DNA of 64,000 nucleotides, from contig JAODBC010000039.1 of the NCBI GenBank assembly GCA_025463765.1, positions 62,001 to 126,000 on the forward strand. Direction: 5' to 3'. The translations under genes and the position numbers were made by a program. Position 1 is the stretch's first letter. Each line of letters begins with the position of its first letter. Below are positions 1-7,582 of this stretch, one piece after another. This stretch comes from Subtercola sp. GTDB lineage: Bacteria; Actinomycetota; Actinomycetes; Actinomycetales; Microbacteriaceae. The notes under the pieces were generated by a model. It was given only the letters and a program-made list of their open reading frames with translations, made no database searches and had not been told where the DNA came from.

Positions 1-2
1 TC

Positions 3-311
3 GTCGAGCTCGTGATCGACGCGATTCCGGGCATTCTGCTGCGGCTGAACGACGCCATTCTCGACCACGCGGGGCCGATCACGACGGCGGTTCCGGGCTG
101 GTTTCCGTCGCCGCTGCGCGATCAGCAGCTGTCGGGCGACCTGCTCTGGTTCATCGCCGAGATCGCGGACATTCCGATTCTGATTCTGCTGTTCATCCGC
201 TGGTCGAAGCACGACCGTAAAGAGGCGAAGCAGATCGACGAGCTCAGTGACGAAGAGATGGATGCCCTCACCCAGGCTCACCTGAAGTCGTTCGGCAACC
301 GCTCCGACTGA
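3..311 (+). CDS. CtaG-type cytochrome c oxidase assembly protein, C-terminal fragment
   Basis: The reading frame is open to the left edge of the window, so only the last ~103 residues of a longer membrane protein are present. The tail fits the end of the caa3 oxidase assembly factor CtaG, often fused to a CopD domain in actinobacteria: a DQQLSGDLLW stretch just before a hydrophobic helix (IADIPILILLFIRW), then a charged cytoplasmic end with the DRKEAKQID pattern. CtaG helps deliver copper to cytochrome oxidase in the plasma membrane. Without the N-terminus I cannot say whether a CopD half is present. The GTG at position 12 lies inside the gene and should not be taken as its start. The gene converges with the leftward FUSC gene, leaving only 16 bases between the stops. 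Confidence 0.7.
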   Translation, partial: VELVIDAIPGILLRLNDAILDHAGPITTAVPGWFPSPLRDQQLSGDLLWFIAEIADIPILILLFIRWSKHDRKEAKQIDELSDEEMDALTQAHLKSFGNRSD

Positions 312-327
312 GCTGTTTCCGCTCGGC

Positions 328-1410
328 TCACACCGCGCGCACGTCGTCTGTGGCCGTGACGAGCTCCTCGTGGATGCGGCGCAGGTCTTCGAGCAGAAAG
401 CCCAGCAGCACCCAGTGCTCCGAGCGGGGAATCGCGATGCTGAGCGGCGCGGTGAGGGCCGGCAGTTCATCCGTCACCGGCTCGGGTTCGGTGCCGGGCA
501 GGTCGGCGTTCAGGATGATCAGGCGCAGGTCATGGGCGGCGCGCGTCAGCTCCGACACGATGTCGCCCACGATCGGCTCGGCCAGCAGATCGTCGTCGTA
601 GTGGTCGACCACGCCGCGCGCCATGCCCGCCACCCGGGTGACCAGGATGGTGAGCATGGCCAGCAGCTGCCCGTCGCGCTCGAGCAGGTCGCGGTGAACC
701 GAACGGCGAGGGTTGTACTTCAGGCTCTCATCGCCGGCAGCCAGAGCTGCCGCCGCTTTCGTACGCATGGGAGTGAGCAGGCGAGCTTCGACGAGCATGC
801 CCGTGCGCTCGGCCTGAGTCGACGGCGAACTCAGCACCCGGGCCATCGTTTCGAGCACGTTGGCGACCTCATTGCCGAGCGACGCCACTGCCTCGTGCAC
901 CGGCTGAAGAGCCACAGGGGGAACAATCAGCAGGTTCACAGCAACACCGATGAGTGCGCCGATGAGCGTCTCGATGATGCGGTCGAAAGCGTAGCCAGGC
1001 GTGGTCGACCCGAGAATCAGCACCAGCATGGCGCTGATCGGAATCTGCACCGACGACGTCACGCCGAGCCTCAGACCCCAGCCCAGAAACAGCGACAGAA
1101 CGACGGCCAACAGAATCGCCCACGACGACTGACCCACGGTGACACCAACGATGTAGGCGAGAACGACACCAATGATCACGCCGATGCAGCGCTCGAGCGC
1201 CTTACCGACCGACTGATTGAGGCTCGGCTGCACGACGAGAATCGCCGCGATCACGGCGAACAGCGGAGTCGCGCCCTGCAGCAGAAGCACTCCGGCGCCC
1301 CAGGCGAGAATAGCCGCGACGCCGGTCTTCACAACCTGCAGAAACGGAATGCGCGACGAAGAGAGGATGAGCTTTGCGTATCGGTCAGGAGACAGGGCGG
1401 CCACGTTCAT
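328..1410 (-). CDS. FUSC-family inner-membrane protein (aromatic-acid-exporter-like)
   Basis: A protein of 360 residues with a hydrophobic N-terminal half of about six closely spaced membrane segments (residues ~20-165) and a soluble, helical C-terminal half rich in Arg and Glu. This is the arrangement of the FUSC/aromatic acid exporter family, whose members are thought to export organic acids or xenobiotics. The features visible are a conserved VVQPSLNQSVGKALER-type stretch after the second segment and GTTPGYAFDR later. I chose ATG at 1410 because AAGGGG lies six bases upstream (1417-1422). A GTG at 1443 would add 11 residues but has no good ribosome site. The substrate cannot be inferred. 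The gene diverges from the mannose synthase at 1502, so both promoters must lie in the short 1411-1501 interval. Confidence 0.72.
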   Translation of the reverse strand: MNVAALSPDRYAKLILSSSRIPFLQVVKTGVAAILAWGAGVLLLQGATPLFAVIAAILVVQPSLNQSVGKALERCIGVIIGVVLAYIVGVTVGQSSWAILLAVVLSLFLGWGLRLGVTSSVQIPISAMLVLILGSTTPGYAFDRIIETLIGALIGVAVNLLIVPPVALQPVHEAVASLGNEVANVLETMARVLSSPSTQAERTGMLVEARLLTPMRTKAAAALAAGDESLKYNPRRSVHRDLLERDGQLLAMLTILVTRVAGMARGVVDHYDDDLLAEPIVGDIVSELTRAAHDLRLIILNADLPGTEPEPVTDELPALTAPLSIAIPRSEHWVLLGFLLEDLRRIHEELVTATDDVRAV

Positions 1411-1501
1411 CCGTCGCCCCTTGAACCAGTTGGTGGCGTTCACACAACAACACTAGGAGCCTGTGCCGTATATTGGGGCAGTCCCAAAGAAAGGTAGCCC
1501 A

Positions 1502-2248
1502 TTGCCTGGAGCTGTCGTTGTCATCCCCACCTACAACGAAAAAGAAACCATCACCGCGATCATCGACCGCGTTTTGGCGTCGGACTCGAGCGTACACATC
1601 CTGGTGGTCGATGACGGTTCACCCGACGGCACGGGCCGCATCGTCGACGGCATCGCCGCGTCGAACGACCGCGTCAACATCATGCACCGCACCGAGAAGA
1701 ACGGGCTCGGCACCGCATATGTGAACGGTTTCGGCTGGGCGCTCGAGCAGGGCTACGACTACATCATCGAGATGGATGCCGACGGCTCACACCAGCCCGA
1801 GGAGTTGTCTCGCCTGCTGCTGTTGCTCGACAACGGGGCGAACCTGGCCATCGGCGCCCGCTGGATTCCCGGCGGCAAGACCGAGAACTGGCCCTGGTAC
1901 CGCAAGCTCATCTCCCGCTCGGGAACCACCTACGCCCGCATCATGCTCTCGTCGAAGCTGCACGACATCACGTCGGGCTACCGCGGGTTCAGCGCCGACA
2001 CCCTGCGCGCCCTCGACCTTTCGAAGCTCGACTCGGCCGGGTACTGCTTTCAGATCGAGCTCGCCTGGCTCGTCGAGCGCTCGGGCGGCGTCGTGCGCGA
2101 GTTTCCCATCACGTTCGTCGAGCGCATCGAGGGCCACTCGAAGATGACGACGGGCATCGTGGTCGAGGCCCTCTCCAAAGTCACCACCTGGGGTATCGCT
2201 TCCCGCCTCGGTCGCATCCCCAAGTCGCAGCCGCTCGCGGTGAAGTAG
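1502..2248 (+). CDS. Polyprenol monophosphomannose synthase (DPM1-like, GT2)
   Basis: A family 2 glycosyltransferase that would move mannose from GDP-mannose to a polyprenyl phosphate, making the lipid-linked donor used for lipomannan/lipoarabinomannan and O-mannosylation. The N-terminus VVVIPTYNEKE, the metal/nucleotide motif VVDDGSPDGT and the acceptor-side EMDADGSHQPEE are classic for DPM1/Ppm1. GARWIPGG, ITSGYRGFS and the C-terminal EGHSKM also fit. At 248 residues it is the single-domain enzyme, without the N-terminal acyltransferase found in M. tuberculosis Ppm1. I prefer TTG at 1502, preceded by AAAGAAAGG at 1486-1494 with seven bases spacing. GTG at 1463 has AGGAG only three bases upstream and would add 13 residues not typical of the family. 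Confidence 0.9.
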   Translation: MPGAVVVIPTYNEKETITAIIDRVLASDSSVHILVVDDGSPDGTGRIVDGIAASNDRVNIMHRTEKNGLGTAYVNGFGWALEQGYDYIIEMDADGSHQPEELSRLLLLLDNGANLAIGARWIPGGKTENWPWYRKLISRSGTTYARIMLSSKLHDITSGYRGFSADTLRALDLSKLDSAGYCFQIELAWLVERSGGVVREFPITFVERIEGHSKMTTGIVVEALSKVTTWGIASRLGRIPKSQPLAVK

Positions 2249-2469
2249 TTTTGTGCGCCGCCGCCTCTGGGCCCACGCCGGCCGGAGGCTCCGCGCGCCG
2301 CTTGCGGCGGGTGGAGTGGCCCGGTGGGGACGGCAAACCGTGCGACTGGATGCTCGTTCCCGAGTAGTGGCCGCTACCGACGATGAAAGCGCCGAGCGCG
2401 GTCGCCGCTTTCATCCGACCCCGCTTGGCGCGCCGCCACGTGCTCGCTCGGGCGTGAGAGCGGCGTTAG

Positions 2470-2507
2470 CGGACGAGAGCGACCGCCGCACCCCTCGCTC
2501 TCGTCCG
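2470..2507. repeat. Perfect 12-bp inverted repeat (hairpin)
   Basis: Arms CGGACGAGAGCG (2470-2481) and CGCTCTCGTCCG (2496-2507) enclose a 14-base loop ACCGCCGCACCCCT. It lies in the 620-bp gene-free interval between the mannose synthase and the FMN riboswitch. There is no T-run after either arm, so it is not a typical intrinsic terminator. A close relative of the loop occurs near 41423 in the second hairpin field. Confidence 0.75.
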
Positions 2508-2561
2508 GAAAGCACGCTCTCGCAACGTGATCTCGTCGCCGCAGGTCGGATTCCGCGCGAC

Positions 2562-2604
2562 CTGGCTCGCGGGGGCGGCGGCGGCGCGTTAAGCGCGCAG
2601 CCAG
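2562..2604. repeat. Imperfect inverted repeat around a GGC-rich core
   Basis: CTGGCT-CGCG (2562-2571) pairs with CGCGC-AGCCAG (2594-2604) with a one-base bulge. The interior is a run of GGC triplets followed by GCGCG-TTAA-GCGCGC. The same GGGGCGGCGGCG core recurs at 2728-2740 and 2844-2856. Confidence 0.45.
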
Positions 2605-2639
2605 AGAACGCGGCGGCGGCTGCCAGCATGTCGAGGTCG

Positions 2640-2672
2640 GGAGAAAGCGGCGGCGTGTACGTCGCTTTCTCC
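2640..2672. repeat. Hairpin A: 10-bp perfect stem, 13-nt loop shared with hairpin B
   Basis: Arms GGAGAAAGCG (2640-2649) and CGCTTTCTCC (2663-2672) enclose GCGGCGTGTACGT. The identical 13-base loop occurs 117 bp downstream at 2767-2779 between different arms that are again perfectly complementary. A decayed ~117-bp repeat unit (loop, then GTAACAAnTCGCA, then CGCCGCAGGGGCGGCGG) connects the two copies. Confidence 0.75.
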
Positions 2673-2757
2673 GTTGGACGCGGCCAACACTTCACGGCGA
2701 GTAACAATTCGCACAGAACCCGCCGCAGGGGCGGCGGCGGCGCCAACCGCACGGCCA

Positions 2758-2788
2758 GCGGGGGCGGCGGCGTGTACGTCGCCCCCGC
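2758..2788. repeat. Hairpin B: 9-bp perfect stem, same 13-nt loop as hairpin A
   Basis: Arms GCGGGGGCG (2758-2766) and CGCCCCCGC (2780-2788) enclose GCGGCGTGTACGT, identical to the loop of hairpin A. The stems differ at most positions between A and B, yet both pair fully, which points to selection on structure rather than on sequence. Confidence 0.75.
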
Positions 2789-2834
2789 GTCTCCGCGGCA
2801 ACAACCTTGGAATCGCGTAACAAATCGCAGGAAC

Positions 2835-2857
2835 TGCGCCGCAGGGGCGGCGGCGCA
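2835..2857. repeat. Perfect 8-bp hairpin just before the FMN riboswitch
   Basis: TGCGCCGC (2835-2842) and GCGGCGCA (2850-2857) enclose AGGGGCG. It ends ten bases before the first riboswitch stem and would be transcribed with the rib leader if the promoter lies upstream. Confidence 0.55.
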
Positions 2858-2866
2858 GTAAACTGG

Positions 2867-3026
2867 CACCGTGCTCCGGGGTCGGTGAGAATCCGAACCG
2901 GCGGTTATAGTCCGCGAACTGAGGGGCTTCACGCGTCGCGTGGAGTGTCGAGGTTGATCTGGTGTGATTCCAGAACCGACGGTCATGAGGGCGTTCTGCG
3001 CCTTCAGTAGTCCGGATGGGAGGTGC
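2867..3026 (+). promoter_or_regulatory. FMN riboswitch (RFN element) of the riboflavin operon
   Basis: The conserved RFN blocks are present in order: CTCCGGGGTCGGTGAGAAT, CCGAACCGGCGGTTATAGTC, a variable arm (GCTTCACGCGTCGCGTGGAG), a further arm around GATCTGGTGTGATTCCAGA, ACCGACGGTCATG, an additional arm (GGGCGTTCTGCGCC), and the closing AGTCCGGATGGGAG. The outer stem is GCACC (2867-2871) with GGTGC (3021-3025). FMN binding would repress the downstream ribD-ribE-ribBA-ribH operon. About 75 bases separate it from the ribD start. I do not see a clean T-rich terminator, so control may act on translation or through Rho; that is inference. Confidence 0.95.
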
Positions 3027-3102
3027 ACACGTACCGTGTGGCTTTGGCTACCCGGTCGGGCGCAACGCGCATACCCGGAGTCGTCGATGACGAGGATTTC
3101 GG

Positions 3103-4551
3103 ATGACCAGCGCCCGCACCACGAGGCCGAGCAACACGCTCGCCGCCGGTGTGACCGCGCGTTCGCTTCCCCGTTCGCCTTTGTCACACGCTGAGCCCCT
3201 GACCACCCTCGCCACAGCGGAACCACCTGTACCGGCGACCACCAGCGTGCCGCCGGCCGTGCTGGCCGCTATGCGCCGCGCCATCGAACTCTCGCAGAAC
3301 GGACCCGTCTGGGGCGGCAACCCCCAGGTCGGCTGCGTTTTGCTCTCGCCCGACGGCCGAACCCTCGCTGAGGGCTGGCACCGGGGTGCGGGCACCCCCC
3401 ACGCCGAAGTGGATGCCCTGGCGAACCTGATGCGAGCATCCACCGCCCCAGACGCCAACGCAGCGGGCACGACGGCAGCCGCTCTCGCCGGTGCAGCCGC
3501 TCTCGCCGGTCCAGCCGCCTCCGCCGACCCGGCCGCTCTCGCCGCCTCCGCCGACCCGGTCGCGATCGCCGTCCCGCCTGCCGCCGCCCCGCCGACCGGC
3601 CCCGGCCCCGGCCCGCAACCGGCACGCGGCGCGACAGCCGTCATCACCCTCGAGCCCTGCAACCACACGGGGCGTACCGGGCCTTGCAGCGCCGCCCTCA
3701 TCGACGCGGGAATCGCCGAGGTGTATTTCGCCGTGGCCGACCCGGGAGCCGACTCCGCGGGCGGGGCCGCAGCCCTGGCCGCCGCCGGCGTGCACGTGCA
3801 CCGGGGGCTGCTCGCCGAGCAGGTGGAGCAGAGCATCCGCCCCTGGCTCACCGCGATGCGCAACGGCCGCCCCTACGTGACGCTCAAGTGGGCGTCGAGC
3901 CTCGACGGCCGCACGGCCGCGGCCGACGGTACGAGCCAGTGGGTCACCGGGCCGGATGCCCGTTCCGACGTACACACGCGCCGAGCCGCCAGCGACGCCA
4001 TCGTGGTCGCGACCGGCACCCTCGACGCAGACGATCCCAGCCTGACCGCCCGTGACCGCGACGGAGCCCTGCTCCCCCACCAGCCGGTTGCGGTGGTGGT
4101 GGGGCGCCGAGCAATCCGTTCGGGCGCACGCGTGCACGAGCATCCGCTGCCTGTGCTCGAGTACCGCACCCGCGACGCCCGCGCAGTGCTCGAGGATCTC
4201 TTCGCGCGCGGTATGCGATCGGCGTTCGTCGAGGGCGGCCCCTCCCTCGCAAGCGCGCTGCTGGCCGAAGGGCTGGTCGACGAACTCGTCATCTATCTGG
4301 CGCCGCTGCTGCTCGGCGGCCCGCACACGGCCCTCACCGACCTCGGTATCGTCTCGATGGCGGATGCCCAGCACCTCGACCTCGTCTCGACCGACTTGCT
4401 CGGCCCCGACCTGCGCATCGTGGCTCGCCCCCGTGCCGCCCCACCCGGCGCTCCCGGCACCTCCCACGCCAGCACCACCCGTGCCAGCGCCACCCTGCGC
4501 CCGACCCCCCCACCCCCGAAGGAGCCCCGAGATGTTCACCGGAATCATTGA
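3103..4551 (+). CDS. ribD: Bifunctional riboflavin biosynthesis protein RibD (pyrimidine deaminase/reductase)
   Basis: Carries out the deamination and reduction steps that turn the GTP-derived pyrimidine into 5-amino-6-ribitylaminouracil phosphate. The N-terminal deaminase half has the zinc ligands HAEVDAL (His100/Glu102) and EPCNHTGRTGPC (Cys186/Cys195). The C-terminal reductase half has the TLKWASSLDGRTAAADG start and FVEGGPSLASALL. Between the two zinc motifs, at residues ~112-175, sits an Ala/Pro-rich low-complexity insertion of about 60 residues that normal RibD proteins lack. The last ~40 residues are also low-complexity Pro/Thr/Ala. The length of 482 therefore exceeds the usual ~340-370. 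It is first in the riboswitch-controlled operon and overlaps the start of ribE by 20 bases. GAGGA at about 3089 supports the ATG at 3103. Confidence 0.93.
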   Translation: MTSARTTRPSNTLAAGVTARSLPRSPLSHAEPLTTLATAEPPVPATTSVPPAVLAAMRRAIELSQNGPVWGGNPQVGCVLLSPDGRTLAEGWHRGAGTPHAEVDALANLMRASTAPDANAAGTTAAALAGAAALAGPAASADPAALAASADPVAIAVPPAAAPPTGPGPGPQPARGATAVITLEPCNHTGRTGPCSAALIDAGIAEVYFAVADPGADSAGGAAALAAAGVHVHRGLLAEQVEQSIRPWLTAMRNGRPYVTLKWASSLDGRTAAADGTSQWVTGPDARSDVHTRRAASDAIVVATGTLDADDPSLTARDRDGALLPHQPVAVVVGRRAIRSGARVHEHPLPVLEYRTRDARAVLEDLFARGMRSAFVEGGPSLASALLAEGLVDELVIYLAPLLLGGPHTALTDLGIVSMADAQHLDLVSTDLLGPDLRIVARPRAAPPGAPGTSHASTTRASATLRPTPPPPKEPRDVHRNH

Positions 4552-5311
4552 AGAAGTCGGCGAAGTCACCGCCCTCACCCAGAGCGCCGACGTCATTCGG
4601 CTTTCGGTGCTCGCCCCGCTGGCGGTCGTCGGTACGAAGCACGGCGACTCCATCTCGGTCAACGGCGTCTGCCTCACCGTGGTCGACCAGTCCCCCTCCG
4701 GATTCACGGTCGACGTCATGCAGCAGACCCTCGACATGAGCACGATCGGCTCGCTGCAGCCCGGCGACCGGGCCAACCTCGAGCGCGCCGCCATGGTGGG
4801 CGACCGCATCGGCGGACACATCGTGCAGGGGCACGTCGACGGCACCAGCACGGTGCTCGCGGTGAGCCCCGGCGAGGCGTGGAGCGTTCTGCGCTTCAGC
4901 CTCAGCGACGACCTCGCGCCCCTTGTCGTCGACCAGGGCTCGATCGCGGTGGCGGGGGTGTCGCTCACGGTTTCTGCCGTCAGCCACATCGCCGGCGCTG
5001 GCGGGAACGGGCATCCGGATGCCTCGCCCGGCGCCGAGACGGGCGACACCGTCGAGACGGGCAACACCGGCGACACCGGCAACACCGCCGAGACGGGCAA
5101 CACCGGCGACACCGCACCCGACGACACCGCCGCTGCCGGCGAACACTGGTTCGAAGTCTCGCTCATCCCCGAGACCCTCGCCGCCACCACCCTCGGCGCC
5201 CTCGCAGTAGGCGACGTCGTGAACATCGAAACCGACATTCTGGCCCGCCACGTCGAACGGCTGCTGTCGTTCCGCGGCTCCTCTGAAACCCCTGCACAAA
5301 GGACGAACTGA
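4532..5311 (+). CDS. ribE: Riboflavin synthase alpha chain, with a repeat insertion
   Basis: Dismutates two 6,7-dimethyl-8-ribityllumazines into riboflavin and the pyrimidine substrate. The canonical start MFTGIIEEVG, the first lumazine-binding repeat (SISVNGVCLTV, residues ~40-50), the second-repeat entry GDRIGGHIVQGHVDG (~90-104) and IAVAGVSLTV (~138-147) are all present. The second barrel is interrupted at residues ~152-204 by a Gly/Thr/Asp/Asn-rich insertion built on repeats of ETGNTGDT, after which normal sequence resumes (WFEVSLIPETL, then VNIETDILARHVERLL). This raises the length to 259 from the usual ~200-215. The DNA of the insertion is a short tandem repeat of GAGACGGGC-ACACC units and stays in frame. 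GAAGGAG at 4518-4524 marks the ATG. The stop codon overlaps the ribBA start by one base. Confidence 0.93.
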   Translation: MFTGIIEEVGEVTALTQSADVIRLSVLAPLAVVGTKHGDSISVNGVCLTVVDQSPSGFTVDVMQQTLDMSTIGSLQPGDRANLERAAMVGDRIGGHIVQGHVDGTSTVLAVSPGEAWSVLRFSLSDDLAPLVVDQGSIAVAGVSLTVSAVSHIAGAGGNGHPDASPGAETGDTVETGNTGDTGNTAETGNTGDTAPDDTAAAGEHWFEVSLIPETLAATTLGALAVGDVVNIETDILARHVERLLSFRGSSETPAQRTN

Positions 5312-6696
5312 TGGCCCTCACACCCATGCCCGAGGTACTCGCTGCGCTGCGCGCCGGCAAGCCGGTGATCGTCGCCGACGACGAGTCCCGCGAGAACGAA
5401 GGCGACGCCATTCTGGCCGCCGAACTCGCGACCCCCGAATGGATCGCCTGGATGGTGCGCAACACCTCGGGCTTTCTCTGCGCCCCCATGACACCACCCC
5501 GCGCCGCCGCGCTGGGTCTGCCGCCGATGGTCGAGCGCAACGAAGACTCTCTTCGCACCGCGTACACGATCACCGTCGACGCTTCGTCGGGCGTCACCAC
5601 CGGCATCAGCGCCGCCGACCGGGCGCACACCCTGCGCAGCCTCGCCGACCCGGCCTCGACACCGGCCAGCTTCATCCGGCCCGGGCACGTACTGCCCGTC
5701 GTCGCCGTCGCGGGAGGGGTGCGCCAGCGCGCGGGCCACACCGAGGCCACCACCGACCTGCTCACGCTGGCCGGCCTCACCCCCGTCGGAGTCATCGGCG
5801 AGATCGTGCGCGACGACGGATCAATGGCCCGGATGCCCGATCTCATCGCCCTCGGCGAGCGAGACGGTCTGCCGGTAACTACTATCGCGGCCATGATCGT
5901 GTGGCTCGACGCCGCTGACGAGGCTGCCCGGGTGCCTTCGGCGGCACCGGACGCTGCCGCGCCCACCCCTGCCGCCACCACGCAGGTCAGGCGCGCGCTC
6001 GTCACGCCCGCTGCCGCAGCCGACCCGGCCGCCTCCGCAGCCGCCTCCGCCTCCGCCGCGAGCGCTACCGCCGTCGCGCGCGCGCTGCCGGGCGTGGCCG
6101 ACCGGGTGCAGTTTCAGGTCGAGACCGTCGTGCCGACCATCCACGGTGCCTTTCGTTTTCGGGCCTACCACGACCTGGTCACGGGAGCCGATCACCTCGC
6201 AGTGATCTCCGGCATGCCGCCCACCGCCAACGCACTCGTGCGCGTGCACTCCGAATGTCTGACCGGCGAGGCCTTCGGGTCGCTCAAGTGCGAGTGCGGC
6301 CCGCAGCTCGATGCCTCGCTCGACCTGATAGCCCGGCACGGCGGCGTCGTCGTCTACCTGCGCGGGCAGGAAGGCCGGGGTATCGGCCTCATCAACAAGC
6401 TGCGCGCCTACCGCCTGCAAGAAGACGGCCTCGACACCCTCGACGCGAACCTCGCCCTCGGGCTCGCGGTCGACTCGCGCGACTACACCGCGGCCGCCGC
6501 GATTCTCACAGACCTCGGCATCGAGTCGGTGCGGCTGCTCACGAACAACCCCGACAAGGTCAGCCAGCTCGAGGCGCACGGCATCGCCGTCACCGAGCGC
6601 GAGCCGCTGATCGTCGGGCACAGCGAGGCGAATGCCGCCTACCTCGATGCGAAGCGCGACCGCATGGGGCACCTTTTTCCCGTGAAGGCCGGCTGA
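5311..6696 (+). CDS. ribBA: Bifunctional 3,4-dihydroxy-2-butanone-4-phosphate synthase / GTP cyclohydrolase II
   Basis: Supplies both entry compounds of riboflavin synthesis. The N-terminal RibB half (residues 1-~205) has the acidic metal site [16 protein letters not shown], the [18 protein letters not shown] loop and RPGHVLPV, with AGHTEA near its end. The C-terminal RibA half (from ~255) has the zinc-cysteine signature [14 protein letters not shown], the arginine-containing [13 protein letters not shown] motif and LTNNPDKV. The two halves are joined by an Ala-rich linker of ~50 residues (205-255), much longer than usual and low in complexity, in line with its operon neighbours. The start ATG shares one base with the ribE stop, so translational coupling is likely. 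Downstream, 164 bp with small GGCGTTCCGG and GCGGCGCTGC duplications separates it from ribH. Confidence 0.94.
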   Translation: MALTPMPEVLAALRAGKPVIVADDESRENEGDAILAAELATPEWIAWMVRNTSGFLCAPMTPPRAAALGLPPMVERNEDSLRTAYTITVDASSGVTTGISAADRAHTLRSLADPASTPASFIRPGHVLPVVAVAGGVRQRAGHTEATTDLLTLAGLTPVGVIGEIVRDDGSMARMPDLIALGERDGLPVTTIAAMIVWLDAADEAARVPSAAPDAAAPTPAATTQVRRALVTPAAAADPAASAAASASAASATAVARALPGVADRVQFQVETVVPTIHGAFRFRAYHDLVTGADHLAVISGMPPTANALVRVHSECLTGEAFGSLKCECGPQLDASLDLIARHGGVVVYLRGQEGRGIGLINKLRAYRLQEDGLDTLDANLALGLAVDSRDYTAAAAILTDLGIESVRLLTNNPDKVSQLEAHGIAVTEREPLIVGHSEANAAYLDAKRDRMGHLFPVKAG

Positions 6697-6860
6697 CACT
6701 CCGCGGCGTTCCGGCCCTTCCGCCACGCCGGCGTTCCGGCCCGACCGACACAGCGGCGCTGCGGCGCTGCGGCCCTCCGGCGCTGCACCGCAGCCTCCAC
6801 CGCGGCGAATTCCACCACCTGACCACTCACCCCCTCTCCCCCAACCGAAAGGCCCACCCC

Positions 6861-7367
6861 ATGAGCGGCGCCGGATCACCTTCCACCTCCTCCTCAGCCG
6901 GCACACCCCTCGACGGTTCCGGCCTGAAAGTCACCATCGTGGCAGGCCGCTGGCACGACGAGATCACCAACGGCCTGCTCGCGGGAGCACACCGCGTGCT
7001 CGCCGAAGCGAACGTCGCCGTCACCGAGATCCGCGTGCCCGGCAGCTTCGAACTGCCTGTGGTGAGCCGCGCAGCGCTCGAGGCGGGGGCCGATGCCGTC
7101 GTGGCGCTGGGCGTGATCATCCGCGGTGGCACACCGCACTTCGAATACGTCTCGGATGCCGCGACCAGCGGCCTCACGCAGGTCAGCGTTCTGACGGGCA
7201 AGCCGGTCGGGTTCGGCGTCCTGACCCTCGACGACGAGGCGCAGGGGCTCGACCGCGCCGGGCTCCCAGGCTCACGCGAAGACAAGGGCGCCGAGGCGGC
7301 AGAGGCGGCGGTCGCCACGGCGCTCGCGCTGCGCGCACTGCGCTCCGGGCATCCACTCGCCCCCTGA
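6861..7367 (+). CDS. ribH: 6,7-dimethyl-8-ribityllumazine synthase
   Basis: Condenses the RibD product with the RibB product to give the substrate of riboflavin synthase, and forms icosahedral or pentameric shells. The family core starts with [18 protein letters not shown] (substrate-binding W), then [25 protein letters not shown] with the catalytic His, and [17 protein letters not shown]. At 168 residues it is close to family length. The first ~20 residues are a Ser/Gly/Pro-rich tail of the kind seen across this operon. The ATG at 6861 follows CCGAAAGG. It is the last gene of the rib operon and is followed by a strong hairpin at 7391-7424. The order ribD-ribE-ribBA-ribH matches the actinobacterial rib operon. 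Confidence 0.94.
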   Translation: MSGAGSPSTSSSAGTPLDGSGLKVTIVAGRWHDEITNGLLAGAHRVLAEANVAVTEIRVPGSFELPVVSRAALEAGADAVVALGVIIRGGTPHFEYVSDAATSGLTQVSVLTGKPVGFGVLTLDDEAQGLDRAGLPGSREDKGAEAAEAAVATALALRALRSGHPLAP

Positions 7368-7390
7368 CGCCGACGAGAGAAGCCGGCACG

Positions 7391-7424
7391 GACGAGAGAA
7401 CCCCGTGCACCGGGTTCTCTCGTC
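7391..7424 (+). terminator. 13-bp perfect hairpin after ribH, probable operon terminator
   Basis: Arms GACGAGAGAACCC (7391-7403) and GGGTTCTCTCGTC (7412-7424) enclose eight bases. It begins 24 bases past the ribH stop. GACGAGAGAA also occurs once more just upstream (7373-7382). No long T-run follows, only CTTCTTTC, so it may act as a weak or Rho-assisted terminator. Confidence 0.6.
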
Positions 7425-7582
7425 GCTGCGGCCTTCTTTCGATAACATCGCGTTCTGAGGAGTAAAGTTGCGGGTTGGGTCACCGCCCACCCCGTCACAT
7501 CGTGGTTGACTTTGCGCCCGATCGACGCTCTCACCGCAGCTGTGCTTTGCACCCGTTCGCCCCTTCATCGCCGAAAGTCGTC

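Noticed and set aside
2411-3226. Leftward frame with repeated ATYTPP peptides over the hairpin field and the riboswitch
   Set aside because: The repeated peptide comes from the hairpin loop sequence, and the frame crosses the FMN riboswitch.
3184-5739. 851-codon open frame on the minus strand across the rib operon
   Set aside because: It lies opposite RibD, RibE and RibBA, all of which are certain. The translation is Arg/Gly-rich without domains; long antisense frames are usual at this GC content.
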